64,000 bases of DNA from DASXKD01 sp963806145 (GTDB lineage: Bacteria; Actinomycetota; Actinomycetes; Streptosporangiales; Streptosporangiaceae). The DNA lies in NCBI GenBank assembly GCA_963806145.1, contig CAWDXD010000048.1, positions 62,001 to 126,000 on the forward strand, read 5' to 3'. Shown here one piece after another: positions 8,945-18,231 of this stretch (its first letter is position 1; each line of letters opens with the position of its first letter). The notes under the pieces are model-generated. The model did no database searches. It saw nothing but the letters and a program-made list of their open reading frames with translations, and was not told the DNA's origin. A program made the translations under genes and the position numbers.

Positions 8945-10046
8945 GAGGTGCCAGAGCGGCTCACCGGCCTGGAAAGCGGCCCCGACCGTAGTCTTGTGCC
9001 GCCGCAGCCGGGGACCGCCACCGCCCCGCCCCGCCGCGCCCGCAAGGTTCTTCGCACCGTGGTCTCGACGGCCCTCGTCGCGGCCATATTCGGGTTCGCC
9101 CTTCCGCGGTTCGCCTCGTATCGCAGCGTCTGGGCGAGCATAGACGCGATGACCTGGCAGCAGGCGCTGCTCGTCGCCGCTGACGGCGGCGGCCAGCATG
9201 GTCTCGTACTGGTTCATGATCTGCGCGGTGCTGCCGGCGTTGCGGCTGCGCGAGGCGGCGGTGGTCAATCTCAGCTCCAACGCGGTGGCGAACGCGCTGC
9301 CGGCCGGCGGTGCCCTCGGCATGGGGGTCAGCTGGGCGATGATGTCCGGCTGGGGCATCAGCACGGCGGACTACGTGCTCTACACCCTGGTGTCGGGAGT
9401 CTGGAACGTCCTGGCCCGTCTGGGCCTGCCAGCCGTCGCCCTGCTGGTCATGCTGACGGCCACCCCGCCCGATGCCGTCCTGATCGCCGCCGCGGCCGCA
9501 GGCCTGGCAGTGCTCACCGCCACCGTGGTCGGGCTGGGCCTGCTGGTGCACAACGAATCCTTCGCGCTCCGCGCGGGCGGCGCGCTGCAGTATGTGCTCG
9601 CCAGCATTTGCCGGCTGGTGCACCGCCAGCCACCCTGCGACATCCCTGGATCGCTGCTCGGGTTCCGCGACCGGGCCGCCGCCCTGATCGCCGCGCGCGG
9701 CTGGCGGATCACCGCCACCACCGCGGCGAGCCAGCTCATCCTGTGGCTCGTCCTGCTCGCGTGCCTGCGCGGCACCGGCCTTTCCCAGGCTCAAGTGCCC
9801 TGGCAGACCTCCCTCGCGGCGTTCGCGTTCGTCCGGCTGCTGACCGCGCTGCCCATTACCCCCGGTGGTCTCGGCATCACCGAACTCGGCCTGGTGGGCA
9901 CCATGGCCGCCGGCGCCGGCCACGGCAGCGCCGGACAGGTGACCGCAGCCGTGCTCTTGTACCGTGCCGTGACCTACCTGCCCCCTATCCCCCTCGGCGC
10001 TGCCACCTACCTGCTGTGGCAGCACACGCCCGGGCGCCTGAGATAG
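8930..10046 (+). pseudogene. Lysylphosphatidylglycerol synthase transmembrane (UPF0104-like) protein, interrupted by one frameshift
   Basis: Two frames together make one protein of about 370 residues. The first (8930 to about 9178) gives a Pro/Arg-rich cytoplasmic N-terminus, then a membrane helix (TVVSTALVAAIFGFALP) and TWQQALLVA. The second continues with LTAAASMVSYWFM and runs to 10046 with five or six further helices and the family signature ITPGGLGITELGLVG. The break lies around 9174-9180 in GTCGCCGCTGACG; removing one base restores LLVALTAAASM. This family flips or accommodates lipids and is related to the membrane half of MprF. A natural mutation and a sequencing error look the same here. 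Confidence 0.75.
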
Positions 10047-10108
10047 TCCGGGCTGCGGCAGCCGGGTGGCCGGCGGATCGAGGACGAGCCGGCCGGCATT
10101 CGGATGGC

Positions 10109-10918
10109 CTACGAAGGCGGGCCAGATGGCGGCTCCGGCCTGGTGGGACGCCCTGCCTGGCCCCGTGACGGCTGCCGCGTCCTGGCCTGGCTGCTGCTCA
10201 TGGCGATATCGGCGGTGCCCTGGATAACGTCGGCGGCCAGCGCCGTGAGCGGGCGGTTGTGATTGCGCGCGTAACGCCGCAGCGTGCGGAACGCCTGGTC
10301 CGGGGTCACCCGATGCCGTTCGGCCAGGACTCCCTTGGCTTGCTCGATCATGACCCGGCTATGCAGCGCGGCTTGCAGTTGCTCGGCGACCAGCTCCTGC
10401 TGGCGGACCGCTCGTTCCTGCAATATCCCGATGGTGGCGACATCCACCAGCGCCCTGGCCGCCCGCGCCGCCGCCCGGTCCAGGCCGTCCGGCGCGGCGC
10501 GGAAAAGGTTGAGAGTCCCGATGACCTGATCACGCAGCTGCATCGGGATGGCGTGCACTCCGGCAAAGCCCATCTGGTGCGCGGCGGGGGCGAACCGCGG
10601 CCACCGCTTCGCCATGTCGCCGGCGCGGATATCGCTGATGGAGATGACCTGTCCGCTGCGGAAGCAGTCGACGCAGGGGCCCTCATCGTTTTGAAGCTGA
10701 AACAGTTCCGCTACCCGGGCCTGCTCGGTCGATGCTGCCACCAGCCGCAGCGCGCCGCCGCCATCGGCGAGCAGCAGCCCAGCCGCGTCTACCTCCAAAA
10801 GTTCCACGCAGCGCTCGGTGAGCGTGTGCAGGAATTCCATCAGATCGAAGCCGACAACCAGGGTGTCCGCCAGTTCCACGAACGCCTGCGCCAGCCGCTC
10901 GTCGACCGATGTCGCCAT
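10109..10918 (-). CDS. GAF-ANTAR domain RNA-binding transcription antiterminator
   Basis: A 269-residue protein. Residues about 15-165 form a GAF sensor domain (VELLEVDAAGLLLADGGG, DEGPCVDCFRSG, GTLNLFRAAPDG). Residues about 175-235 form an ANTAR domain of three helices (MIEQAKGVLAERHRVTPDQA, FRTLRRYARNHNRPL, DVIQG). ANTAR proteins bind paired hairpins in nascent mRNA and prevent termination. The last 35 residues are Pro/Arg-rich and probably disordered. A second GAF-ANTAR protein is immediately upstream on the same strand. Confidence 0.93.
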   Translation of the reverse strand: MATSVDERLAQAFVELADTLVVGFDLMEFLHTLTERCVELLEVDAAGLLLADGGGALRLVAASTEQARVAELFQLQNDEGPCVDCFRSGQVISISDIRAGDMAKRWPRFAPAAHQMGFAGVHAIPMQLRDQVIGTLNLFRAAPDGLDRAAARAARALVDVATIGILQERAVRQQELVAEQLQAALHSRVMIEQAKGVLAERHRVTPDQAFRTLRRYARNHNRPLTALAADVIQGTADIAMSSSQARTRQPSRGQAGRPTRPEPPSGPPS

Positions 10919-10962
10919 AGCCTGAGCTTAACGCCTAGCGCACTAGGCCGCCCTGCGCCAAG

Positions 10963-11685
10963 TCAGGGCTCGCGGCCTGGCTGTGGGCCGTGGCCAAAAC
11001 GCAGCCGGCGATCCACCACCGCGGCGGCGACATCGCCCAGTGCAGCGTTACTAGCGAAGGCGTGCGCCCGCAACCGCACGAATGCCTCCCCAAGACTCAC
11101 GCCAAGCTGCACCGAGATCATCCCGGTCGCCTGATGAACCCCGGCCCGGGCCTCCGACATGCCGTCAAGGGGCCGGTCGCCCGGGAACCGGACGACACCG
11201 TAGGAAGCATCCAGCAGCAGCCGCAGTGCTATGTCCGTGAATACCAGCGCGTCGGCCAGTTCCCCGGCTGCCATCGGGCCGGGCCGGGACCGGTAGAGCG
11301 TGAGGATGCCTACCTGGATGGCACCTGCCTGCAGCGGGAACGAGAACATCGCCCGGGCACCGGCCGCCACGGCCGCCGGCACGAACCCGGGCCACCGCGC
11401 CGCGACCGAGCCCAATTCCGCGAGCAGCATCGGCGACCCGAGCCTGAAGTCGTCCGTACCCGTCCCCTCCCCCACGGTGAACTGCAGTTCCTCCAGCCAG
11501 GCACTCACATCGTCCGAGGCGCAAACCGGCTCGCGCGCCACGGGACCGCTCATTGCTGTCACGCTTGCGCCATCCACTCCGAGCCTCAGTACCGCCGCAC
11601 GGCACAGCGCCGCAACCGACACGGGCGTGTCATCATCGTGGGCGGCAGCGATCCAGGCCCATACCCTGGCGGCCCGCTCGCTCAT
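10963..11685 (-). CDS. GAF-ANTAR domain protein
   Basis: A 240-residue protein from ATG 11685, chosen because GAGGA sits nine bases upstream and residues before it are non-conserved. The GAF domain covers about residues 15-165 (LCRAAVLRLGVDGASVTAMSG, QFTVGEGTGTDDF, GILTLYRSRPGPM). A shorter ANTAR-like segment follows (VHQATGMISVQLGVSLGEAF, LRAHAFASNAALGDVA). It lies 44 bases upstream of the related GAF-ANTAR gene at 10109-10918; the two are only distantly similar, suggesting old duplication rather than a recent one. The signal and RNA target are unknown. Confidence 0.88.
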   Translation of the reverse strand: MSERAARVWAWIAAAHDDDTPVSVAALCRAAVLRLGVDGASVTAMSGPVAREPVCASDDVSAWLEELQFTVGEGTGTDDFRLGSPMLLAELGSVAARWPGFVPAAVAAGARAMFSFPLQAGAIQVGILTLYRSRPGPMAAGELADALVFTDIALRLLLDASYGVVRFPGDRPLDGMSEARAGVHQATGMISVQLGVSLGEAFVRLRAHAFASNAALGDVAAAVVDRRLRFGHGPQPGREP

Positions 11686-12228
11686 CCCCCAGCATCCTCG
11701 CCCTGAGGCTGGACCGTGCGGTCTATCACGGCGACCCCGGCCGCTCCGGATACCCCCGGCTAGCGGGACACCCAAGGGCGGGCGGCACTACGGCGAAAGG
11801 GCACACCACCAGCCTCGGACCCGGCCGCAAGAAGCGCTGGAGGATTCCCCGCCTGTACCCGGAGGGGTAACATAGCGGGCACTGCTCTGGACCCCGGCAG
11901 TCGGCGCATGCGCGTCGGTGACTGCGGCAGGTTCGGAGTTTTTCTCTTGCCGCGTGCCAGTTCTGGCCAACGTCAGGCACGCGGACAGCGGGGGCAATCT
12001 GCCGCTCACCCTGCGGGCTGCGCCGATGGGGGCTGGTCAACGCAGGCCAGCCACGGGCCGGCAGGCCGACGGCGACGCGCCGTCGGCCTGCCGGACGGCA
12101 TGCATTGCCCGCAGATTGCAGAGTCCCGGTCTAGATCCGTCTGATTGTCGCGAACCAGGCCGGTGCGCCGTCGTCGTGGTATCTGGTCTGAATCCGGCCC
12201 GTTTCGATGGCGGCGATATCCATCCGGC
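11686..12228. other. Gene-poor stretch of about 540 bases
   Basis: No gene can be supported here. It includes the upstream region of the GAF-ANTAR gene, a perfect hairpin at 12058-12094, and a 30-codon minus-strand frame (12131-12223) ending close to the esterase stop. That frame contains DIAAIETGRIQTRYHDD, faintly like the C-terminal strand of SnoaL/ester cyclases, but it lacks a ribosome binding site and is not called. Confidence 0.5.
12058..12094. terminator. Perfect 17-bp hairpin, probable terminator of the esterase gene
   Basis: The arm CCGGCAGGCCGACGGCG (12058-12074) and its exact reverse complement (12078-12094) are separated by the three bases ACG. It lies about 135 bases beyond the stop codon of the minus-strand carboxylesterase. 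No T-tract follows on either strand, so it would be a U-less actinobacterial-type terminator or an mRNA-stabilising hairpin rather than a classical intrinsic terminator. Confidence 0.65.
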
Positions 12229-13698
12229 CTACCGGATGCCTTCCCAGGCGGTGCGCTGTTCGGGCCGGGGGTCGTGGCTCAGCCTGCTGGCAAGGGCGAA
12301 GGTCATAGTGGCGCGGGTGGCGGGGTCGTAGGCGTCCCAGCCAGGCTGGCCTGACTGTGCGAAATCGATCCAGGCCTTGTGCATGGCGGCGGCAAGTCCG
12401 GCCGGCGGTGCGGAGCCGTAGAGCGCCTCGCCCTCCTCGGCATCGAGGGTGTCGAACACGAAGCCGATCTCGAGTCCGTGACATGCGCCGAGCCGGCCAC
12501 CGAACAGGGGTGACGGCCAGGCGAACTCGTACATGTACGAGGGGCCTTGGTGGGATTCGGCCAGCCGGATGGCCGGGATCCTGAAGAACCAGTCAGTGAG
12601 CACGGCGGCCAGCGCGTACCCGGCGCCGGGCACGGCCGTCGTGTAGGCCGCCAGACCAGGGGCGCTGAGCCCGAGCGCGCCGGCGGTCATTTGCAGGATG
12701 GCGTCATTGGTGGCGTCCGCCACGCCGGTGGGGATGAGGAACAGGCGGTGCTCGTCCTGGTTGGTGCCGACGAGCAGGTCAACGTCCTTGCCGTTCCCGG
12801 CAGCGATGGCGTCGATGGGCCTGGCGGGCAGGATCTGCCCGTCCACCACCGGTTCGAAGGCCATCATGTTGCCGGCGACCTCGAGCCACCGGCCCGGGTC
12901 GGGCTGGACGGCGATATCCTCAGACAGCTGTTTCTGGGCGGCGACCAGCCGGCCGGCCGGCACGGCGGCGAAGCCGTCCCGGGTGGGGGCCACGCCGAGC
13001 CGCCGGGCCAGCTCGGCCGTCACCAGCCGGGCCGTGTCGGCCGGCAGGACGTGGTGCCCGGCGCCGCTTTGCGGGATCGCCCGGCGGAACAGGCCTGCTG
13101 CCCTGGGCATCGCCAGCAGCGTGGTGACGCTCATCGCGCCGGCTGACTCGCCGAAGATCGTGACATTGCCCGGGTCACCGCCGAAGGCGGCGATGTTCTC
13201 CTGCACCCATTCCAGTGCCGCTATCTGGTCGAGCAATCCCCGGTTGGGGGTGGCATCGTCCAGGAACAAGAAGCCCTCGCAGCCGAGGCGGTAGTTGATA
13301 GTGACACAGACCACGCCGTCGCGGGCGAAGCGGTCCCCGGCGTACTGGGCCACGGCTCCCGAGCCGTTCACGAACGCGCCACCGTGGAGCCACACCATGA
13401 CCGGCAGTCCAGCCCGCCCAGGATCGGGGGTCCATACGTTCAGGTTCAGGCAGTCCTCCCCGGCGATCACCGGCTCGGGAAGGATCTCGTCGAAGGGCTT
13501 GGGATATGGCGGCTTGGGGACCGTCGGCCCATACGCCAAGGCGTCCCGGACGCCATCGCACGCCTCAGGCCGGGCGGGAGGGCGCATCCTGTGCACCGCG
13601 AAGGGCGGGGCCGCGTAGGGGATTCCCTTGAACGAGGCGATCCCGCCAGCCAGCCCGCCGCGGACTTTCCCGTACACCGTCTCAACCACAAGCTCCAT
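12229..13698 (-). CDS. Type B carboxylesterase/lipase
   Basis: A 489-residue alpha/beta hydrolase with a strong ribosome binding site (GGGAGGAACCG before ATG 13698). The oxyanion hole HGGAF lies at 105-109 and the nucleophile motif GESAGA has Ser185. The acid is Glu316 in GTNQDEHR and the base His407 in ACHGLEIG, so the triad is complete. EDCLNLNVW (81-89) is the second family signature. There is no signal peptide, so it should be cytoplasmic. It hydrolyses carboxylic esters, possibly xenobiotic ones; natural substrate unknown. It is divergent from the muconolactone isomerase-like/SDR pair. Confidence 0.94.
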   Translation of the reverse strand: MELVVETVYGKVRGGLAGGIASFKGIPYAAPPFAVHRMRPPARPEACDGVRDALAYGPTVPKPPYPKPFDEILPEPVIAGEDCLNLNVWTPDPGRAGLPVMVWLHGGAFVNGSGAVAQYAGDRFARDGVVCVTINYRLGCEGFLFLDDATPNRGLLDQIAALEWVQENIAAFGGDPGNVTIFGESAGAMSVTTLLAMPRAAGLFRRAIPQSGAGHHVLPADTARLVTAELARRLGVAPTRDGFAAVPAGRLVAAQKQLSEDIAVQPDPGRWLEVAGNMMAFEPVVDGQILPARPIDAIAAGNGKDVDLLVGTNQDEHRLFLIPTGVADATNDAILQMTAGALGLSAPGLAAYTTAVPGAGYALAAVLTDWFFRIPAIRLAESHQGPSYMYEFAWPSPLFGGRLGACHGLEIGFVFDTLDAEEGEALYGSAPPAGLAAAMHKAWIDFAQSGQPGWDAYDPATRATMTFALASRLSHDPRPEQRTAWEGIR

Positions 13699-13790
13699 CG
13701 GTTCCTCCCGCCCGGCCGCGTTGCTGCATCCTTACATCCAGCCGCTCACCCTGGCCACCGCCCGCCCGAACATCCCAGGAGGCGCTCACC

Positions 13791-14087
13791 ATGGAATATC
13801 TGGTCACCATGACCACCCACGTCCCGGATGGAACATCAGAAGCAGCCGTCCAGGACATCCGCGCCCGCGAGGCTGCACGCTCGCGCGAACTCGCCGCCCA
13901 GGGACACCTGCTGCGCCTGTGGCGCCCTCCACTGCGACCAGGCGAATGGTGCACGCTCGGCCTGTTCGCCGCCGGCGATGCCGCCCAGCTCGAGCACGTC
14001 CTCGCCTCGATGCCGCTGCGGGTGTGGCGCTCCGATGAGGTCACGCCGCTCACCCCGCACCCCAGTGACCCGGCGCGCACCAGCTGA
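13791..14087 (+). CDS. Muconolactone delta-isomerase family protein
   Basis: A 98-residue protein covering the whole small MIase domain: MEYLVTMTTHVPDG, AREAARSRELAAQGHLLRLW, and GLFAAGDAAQLEHVLASMPL. True muconolactone isomerases move a double bond in the catechol branch of the beta-ketoadipate pathway, but no other genes of that pathway are here, so this member may act on another lactone or be a stand-alone ferredoxin-like fold protein. The SDR gene begins 14 bases downstream, so the two form an operon. An AGGAGG-like sequence precedes the start. Confidence 0.85.
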   Translation: MEYLVTMTTHVPDGTSEAAVQDIRAREAARSRELAAQGHLLRLWRPPLRPGEWCTLGLFAAGDAAQLEHVLASMPLRVWRSDEVTPLTPHPSDPARTS

Positions 14088-14101
14088 CGGCAGGAGAGAT
14101 C

Positions 14102-14815
14102 ATGAGCGAACAGGACCGCAAGGTCGTCATCGTCACCGGAGGTTCTCAGGGCATAGGCGCCGGCCTCGTCGCTGCCTACCGCCGGCAGGGCTGGGCGGTC
14201 GTGGCGACATCCCGCACGATCACACCCGGCCGGGACCCGGCCGTGCTCACCGTCGATGGGGACATCGGCGAGCCCGCAACCACCAGCCGGATCATCGGGG
14301 AAACACTCGGCCGCTTCGGGCGCATCGACACGCTGATCAACAACGCCGGGGTGTTCATCTCCAAGCCGTTCACCGACTACACCGCCGACGACTACGCATC
14401 CGCCGTCGGCGTGAACCTCACCGGATTCTTCCGGCTGACCCAGCAGGTCATCGCCGAGATGCTCAAGCGGCGCAGCGGCCACGTGGTCAACATCACGACG
14501 ACTCTCGCCGACTACGCGAACTCCGCCGTGCCAGCAGCGCTGACGGCGCTCACCAAGGGCGGCCTCGCGTCAGCCACCAGGTCGCTGGCCATCGAGTACG
14601 CCTCTCGCGGCATTCGGGTCAATGCCGTCTCGCCGGGCATCATCCAGACCCCCGGGCATTCGCCGCAAAGCTACGAGGCGCTCGGCGCACTCCAGCCCCT
14701 CGGGCATGTGGGCCAGGTCAGCGACATCGTCGACGGCATTCTCTTCCTGGAGTCATCGCCCTTCATCACCGGCGAAATCCTGCACATCGACGGCGGGCAG
14801 ATCGCCGGCCACTGA
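14102..14815 (+). CDS. Short-chain dehydrogenase/reductase lacking the catalytic tyrosine
   Basis: A 237-residue Rossmann protein with the cofactor motif GGSQGIG near 13-19, the NNAG motif at 80-83, and the C-terminal ITGEILHIDGGQ. The usual Tyr-x-x-x-Lys pair is altered: Lys152 is present in ALTKGGL but residue 148 is threonine, and the expected serine is in a TTT run at 132-134. It may therefore bind NAD(P)H without classical reduction chemistry, or belong to a subfamily with a displaced catalytic residue. GGAGAG precedes the ATG. It is co-transcribed with the muconolactone isomerase-like gene. Confidence 0.9.
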   Translation: MSEQDRKVVIVTGGSQGIGAGLVAAYRRQGWAVVATSRTITPGRDPAVLTVDGDIGEPATTSRIIGETLGRFGRIDTLINNAGVFISKPFTDYTADDYASAVGVNLTGFFRLTQQVIAEMLKRRSGHVVNITTTLADYANSAVPAALTALTKGGLASATRSLAIEYASRGIRVNAVSPGIIQTPGHSPQSYEALGALQPLGHVGQVSDIVDGILFLESSPFITGEILHIDGGQIAGH

Positions 14816-14894
14816 CCAGGCACCCGAAGCCTGCGACGTGCCAGTGCGGGGCCGGGCCGGGCATGTCTTCATCCCCCGCACCCGGCCCAGATCC

Positions 14895-15722
14895 TCAGGA
14901 CTTGCCGGGCTCGTAGCCCTCGGTGAACAGGTCACCTTGCGCGGCCCCGAGGGCGGGCTTGTCGCCACCGCGGCCGCGCAGGACGTAGGCGACGCCCACG
15001 GCAAGTACGGCGCCCGCGATCGGCCCGGCGACGTAGACCCAGTAGCCGGTGAAGGTGGTGGAGGCCAGGTCGGGGCCGAAGGTGCGGGCCGGGTTCATCG
15101 AGGCGCCCGAGATGGGGCTGCCCCACAGGCCGGCCAGGGCGATATATGCCCCGACCCCGAAGGCGCCGATGATGCCGACGTTCTGCGCGCCTGAGGCGGT
15201 GCCCAGGATCACGCTGACCAGGCCCATGGTCAAGATCAGCTCCATCCAGAACGCGGCCAGGTCGGAGTAGCCGCTGGCGGGATAGTTGGACCCGTACATG
15301 GCCGAGACGTTGATGACCGCGTGCAGGAACAAGGCGGCGAGGGTGGCCCCGGCCAGCTGCACGACGATGTAGCCGGGGACGCGCCGCCAGGGGAAGTCGC
15401 GGCGCAGGGCGAAGGCGATGCTGACGGCCGGGTTCAGGTGCGCGCCGGAGATCTTGCCCATGAACAAGATGATGGCCATGACCGTCAGCGCGGGGGCGGT
15501 GACGGCGGCGGTGTGGCTGATCACGCCGGGGAAGGCGTGGCCCATCATGCCGCCTCCGGCGGCCGCCAGCACCAGGAAGAATGTACCGAGCAACTCGGAG
15601 AACAACCGCCGCCACTCCTGGCGCGGGTCATCGAAGTCCCTGATGCGGTCCATGACGCTTCGCTCGTAGCGAGCGATCGGGCCCAGAGGGCTCGGCGTGG
15701 GCGCTTGCTGCTCCGCGGTCAT
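14895..15722 (-). CDS. MIP family aquaporin
   Basis: A 275-residue channel from ATG 15722, which has AGAGGCAG upstream; an earlier ATG adds only a basic tail. Six membrane helices and two half-helices are visible. The NPA boxes are complete: HLNPAVS at 95-101 and SMNPARTFGPDL at 208-219, the latter with the selectivity-filter arginine. The short loop lengths and the GPDL ending are more like water channels than glycerol facilitators, but selectivity is uncertain. The long cytoplasmic N-terminus (about 38 residues) is unusual. Confidence 0.92.
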   Translation of the reverse strand: MTAEQQAPTPSPLGPIARYERSVMDRIRDFDDPRQEWRRLFSELLGTFFLVLAAAGGGMMGHAFPGVISHTAAVTAPALTVMAIILFMGKISGAHLNPAVSIAFALRRDFPWRRVPGYIVVQLAGATLAALFLHAVINVSAMYGSNYPASGYSDLAAFWMELILTMGLVSVILGTASGAQNVGIIGAFGVGAYIALAGLWGSPISGASMNPARTFGPDLASTTFTGYWVYVAGPIAGAVLAVGVAYVLRGRGGDKPALGAAQGDLFTEGYEPGKS

Positions 15723-15842
15723 GGCTGCCTCTGCCACGGGCCGGGCAGCGTCTCGTCGCACGCCTGCACCGCCAGCCCGGCACCGCAGTGGTCGCCGGGC
15801 CGCTCCGGCCGGGCCCTCGCTGTCGGAACGCTCATCTGCAGC

Positions 15843-15880
15843 TCCTCTACTCGTCTACTCGTCCTCTACTCGTCTACTCG
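15843..15880. repeat. Perfect 19-bp tandem repeat at the sulfatase stop
   Basis: TCCTCTACTCGTCTACTCG is present twice head to tail (15843-15861, 15862-15880). The arylsulfatase stop codon (complement of CTA at 15874-15876) lies in the second copy. Internally each copy holds two CTACTCG heptamers, so replication slippage is the likely origin. Confidence 0.8.
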
Positions 15881-18231
15881 CGGGCGAGCATGGCCTGGGC
15901 TTCGCGCTCGAGATCGACGTAAGGGTCGCCGCTGACGTCGACCGCGACCCGCCTGATCGTGCCGCCGGTAAACGCGTGCGGGTGCTCGCCCGGGTAGTCG
16001 GCGGTGACCGGCTCGCCGCTGTCGCGGCCCACGCACAGGCCCTCGCCCGCGAGTGAGAACAGCCCGGGCTGGGTCCTGATCCGGCCTTCGCCGACCTTCT
16101 CGTCCCCGTGGTAGAGGGACAGGATCCCGGTGGACACGTGCGGCGGGTCCTCGCCGTCCTTGTCGAAGGAGGCCGACAGGATCAGGTTCGTCCCGTTCGG
16201 CACGTCCTGGGTGGCGTCGATCTTCTGCTCCGCCATGCCGACGAAGTTGTTGACGTAGTGCAGCCGGTTGTCCTTCACGTAGAGCGCGTGGCCGCCGAAG
16301 CGTGACCCGTGCGCGAACAGCACGCCCTGCGCGCCGGCCGCTGGGATGTCCACCAGCGCACCGATCGTGAAGGACCGGTTGCGTACGTTCACCGCTTGCG
16401 CCTCGGGCACCTCGGCGGTGTCGGGGAAATATGCGTAACGGTTGCGGGCGGGTGACAGCTGCGGCCGCGGCGTGGTGATGATCTCCAGCGCGGAGCGGTC
16501 GTCCAGCGGGAATGCGCCGTTGTCGCCGGCCTCAGCGAACCACAGGTTGACCAGCTCGCGGACCTTCTCCGGGTGCTCGGCGGCCAGGTCGTGCATCTCG
16601 GAGCGGTCGGTGTCGGTGTGGTACAGCTCCCAGGTGTCGTCGTTGAAGTTGCTCCAGCCGCTGAGCGTGGGATGGGTGGTGACCGCCTTCCAGCCGTCAT
16701 GCCAGATCCCGCGGGAGCCGAGCATCGAGTAGAACTGGGTCTTCCGCGCCGACGGCGCCGAGGCCATCTCGACGGTGTAGCGCATGCTGACCCCGTCCAA
16801 CCGGCTCTGTACGTGGCCCTTGATGGTGGCGGGGGGCGCTACGCCCAAGGTGTCCAGGATCGTGGGCACAATGTCGATCGCATGGTGGTACTGGTCGCGT
16901 ATCTCGCCCTTGCCCGCCGTGGCTGAAGGCCAGGAGATGATGCACGGGTCGGCGGTGCCGCCGTTGAACTCATACCGCTTCCACATCTTGAACGGCGTGT
17001 TGAACGCCATCGCCCACCCGTTCGGGTAGTGGTTGTAGGTCTTCGTCCCGCCCAGTTCGTCGATCATCGCCAGGTTCGCCTGCATGTTGTCGGGAATGCC
17101 GTTCGCGAACAACATCTCATTGACCGAGCCGTCGGGGCCGCCCTCACCGCTGGCGCCGTTGTCCGAGACCAGGATCACCAGCGTGTTCTCGCGCTGCCCG
17201 GATTCCTCCAGGTAGTCGAGCAGCCGGCCGATGTGGTGGTCGGCGTGCGCCAGGAATCCCGCGTAGACCTCGGCCATCCGCGCGAACAGCCGCTGCTCCT
17301 CCGCCGACAGCGTGTCCCATGGCTTGGTGACATCCAGCGGCGGGAACGGCTGGCCCTCAGGCCCTGTGCGGGTCTCCGGGGTGCCGATCGGGTTGATCGG
17401 CGGCAGCTCGGTGTCGGCCGGGACAATCCCCATCCGCTTCTGCCGGGCCAGGGTCTGCTCCCGCATCGCCTCGTAACCGGCGTCGAAGCGGCCCTTGAAC
17501 TTGTCGGCCCATTCCTTCGAGACGTGGTGCGGCGCATGGGCCGCACCGGGCGCGTAGTACAGGAAGAACGGCTTGTCCGGCGCGACCGTCTTCGCGTCCG
17601 TGATGAACTCGATCGCCTTGTTGGTGATGTCGTCGGTGAGGTGGTAACCCTCGGCGGGCGACTTGGGCTGGTCCACCGGGTGGTTGTCGTACACCAGGTC
17701 CGGGTACCACTGGTTGGTCTCCGCACCCAGGAACCCATACCAGCGCTCGAAACCCCGCCCGGACGGCCAGTTACGCCGCGTCGATGCCAGGTTCATCTCC
17801 ACGGTCGGGCACAGGTGCCACTTGCCCACCATGTAGGTGTTCCAGCCGCGCTCGCCGAGGATCTCGGGCAGCATGCCGTTTTCCGGCGGGATGGTCCCGC
17901 TGGCGTTGGGGAACCCGATCGCGGCCTCGGTGATGCAGGCCATCGAGTTGCGGGTGTGGTTGCGCCCGGTCAGCAGGCAGGAACGGGTCGGCGAGCACAG
18001 CGCCGTGGTGTGCCACTGCGTGTACCGGATCCCGTCAGCGGCGATCCGCTCGATGTTCGGCGTCTCGATCGGCCCGCCGTAGCAGCTCATCGCAGAAAAG
18101 CCCACGTCATCCAGCACGATGTACACCACGCTCGGCGCCCCATCCGGGGCCTTCGGCGGCTCGAACGGAGCCCAGTCGGGAACCGAATCCCTGATATCTA
18201 CGTTGATCGTTCCCTTGAACTGCTCGCTCAC
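15874..18231 (-). CDS. Arylsulfatase (type I, formylglycine-dependent)
   Basis: A 785-residue sulfatase from GTG 18231, chosen for the AAGGAG at an ideal distance; a longer frame upstream has no ribosome binding site. Metal ligands are visible in VLDDVGF near 40-44 and in LVSDNGASGEGG. The sulfatase signature CSPTRSCLLTGR begins at residue 79; Cys79 would be converted to formylglycine by an FGE-type enzyme, not encoded here. The C-terminal 180 residues form a beta-rich domain. It hydrolyses sulfate esters. No signal peptide is apparent, so it should be cytoplasmic. A sulfur-scavenging function is likely but not demonstrated by neighbours. Confidence 0.95.
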   Translation of the reverse strand: MSEQFKGTINVDIRDSVPDWAPFEPPKAPDGAPSVVYIVLDDVGFSAMSCYGGPIETPNIERIAADGIRYTQWHTTALCSPTRSCLLTGRNHTRNSMACITEAAIGFPNASGTIPPENGMLPEILGERGWNTYMVGKWHLCPTVEMNLASTRRNWPSGRGFERWYGFLGAETNQWYPDLVYDNHPVDQPKSPAEGYHLTDDITNKAIEFITDAKTVAPDKPFFLYYAPGAAHAPHHVSKEWADKFKGRFDAGYEAMREQTLARQKRMGIVPADTELPPINPIGTPETRTGPEGQPFPPLDVTKPWDTLSAEEQRLFARMAEVYAGFLAHADHHIGRLLDYLEESGQRENTLVILVSDNGASGEGGPDGSVNEMLFANGIPDNMQANLAMIDELGGTKTYNHYPNGWAMAFNTPFKMWKRYEFNGGTADPCIISWPSATAGKGEIRDQYHHAIDIVPTILDTLGVAPPATIKGHVQSRLDGVSMRYTVEMASAPSARKTQFYSMLGSRGIWHDGWKAVTTHPTLSGWSNFNDDTWELYHTDTDRSEMHDLAAEHPEKVRELVNLWFAEAGDNGAFPLDDRSALEIITTPRPQLSPARNRYAYFPDTAEVPEAQAVNVRNRSFTIGALVDIPAAGAQGVLFAHGSRFGGHALYVKDNRLHYVNNFVGMAEQKIDATQDVPNGTNLILSASFDKDGEDPPHVSTGILSLYHGDEKVGEGRIRTQPGLFSLAGEGLCVGRDSGEPVTADYPGEHPHAFTGGTIRRVAVDVSGDPYVDLEREAQAMLARE

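Noticed and set aside
11726..12040. 104-codon minus frame containing several cysteines
   Set aside because: Starts upstream of and overlaps the GAF-ANTAR promoter region; no ribosome binding site, and composition is like random GC-rich sequence.
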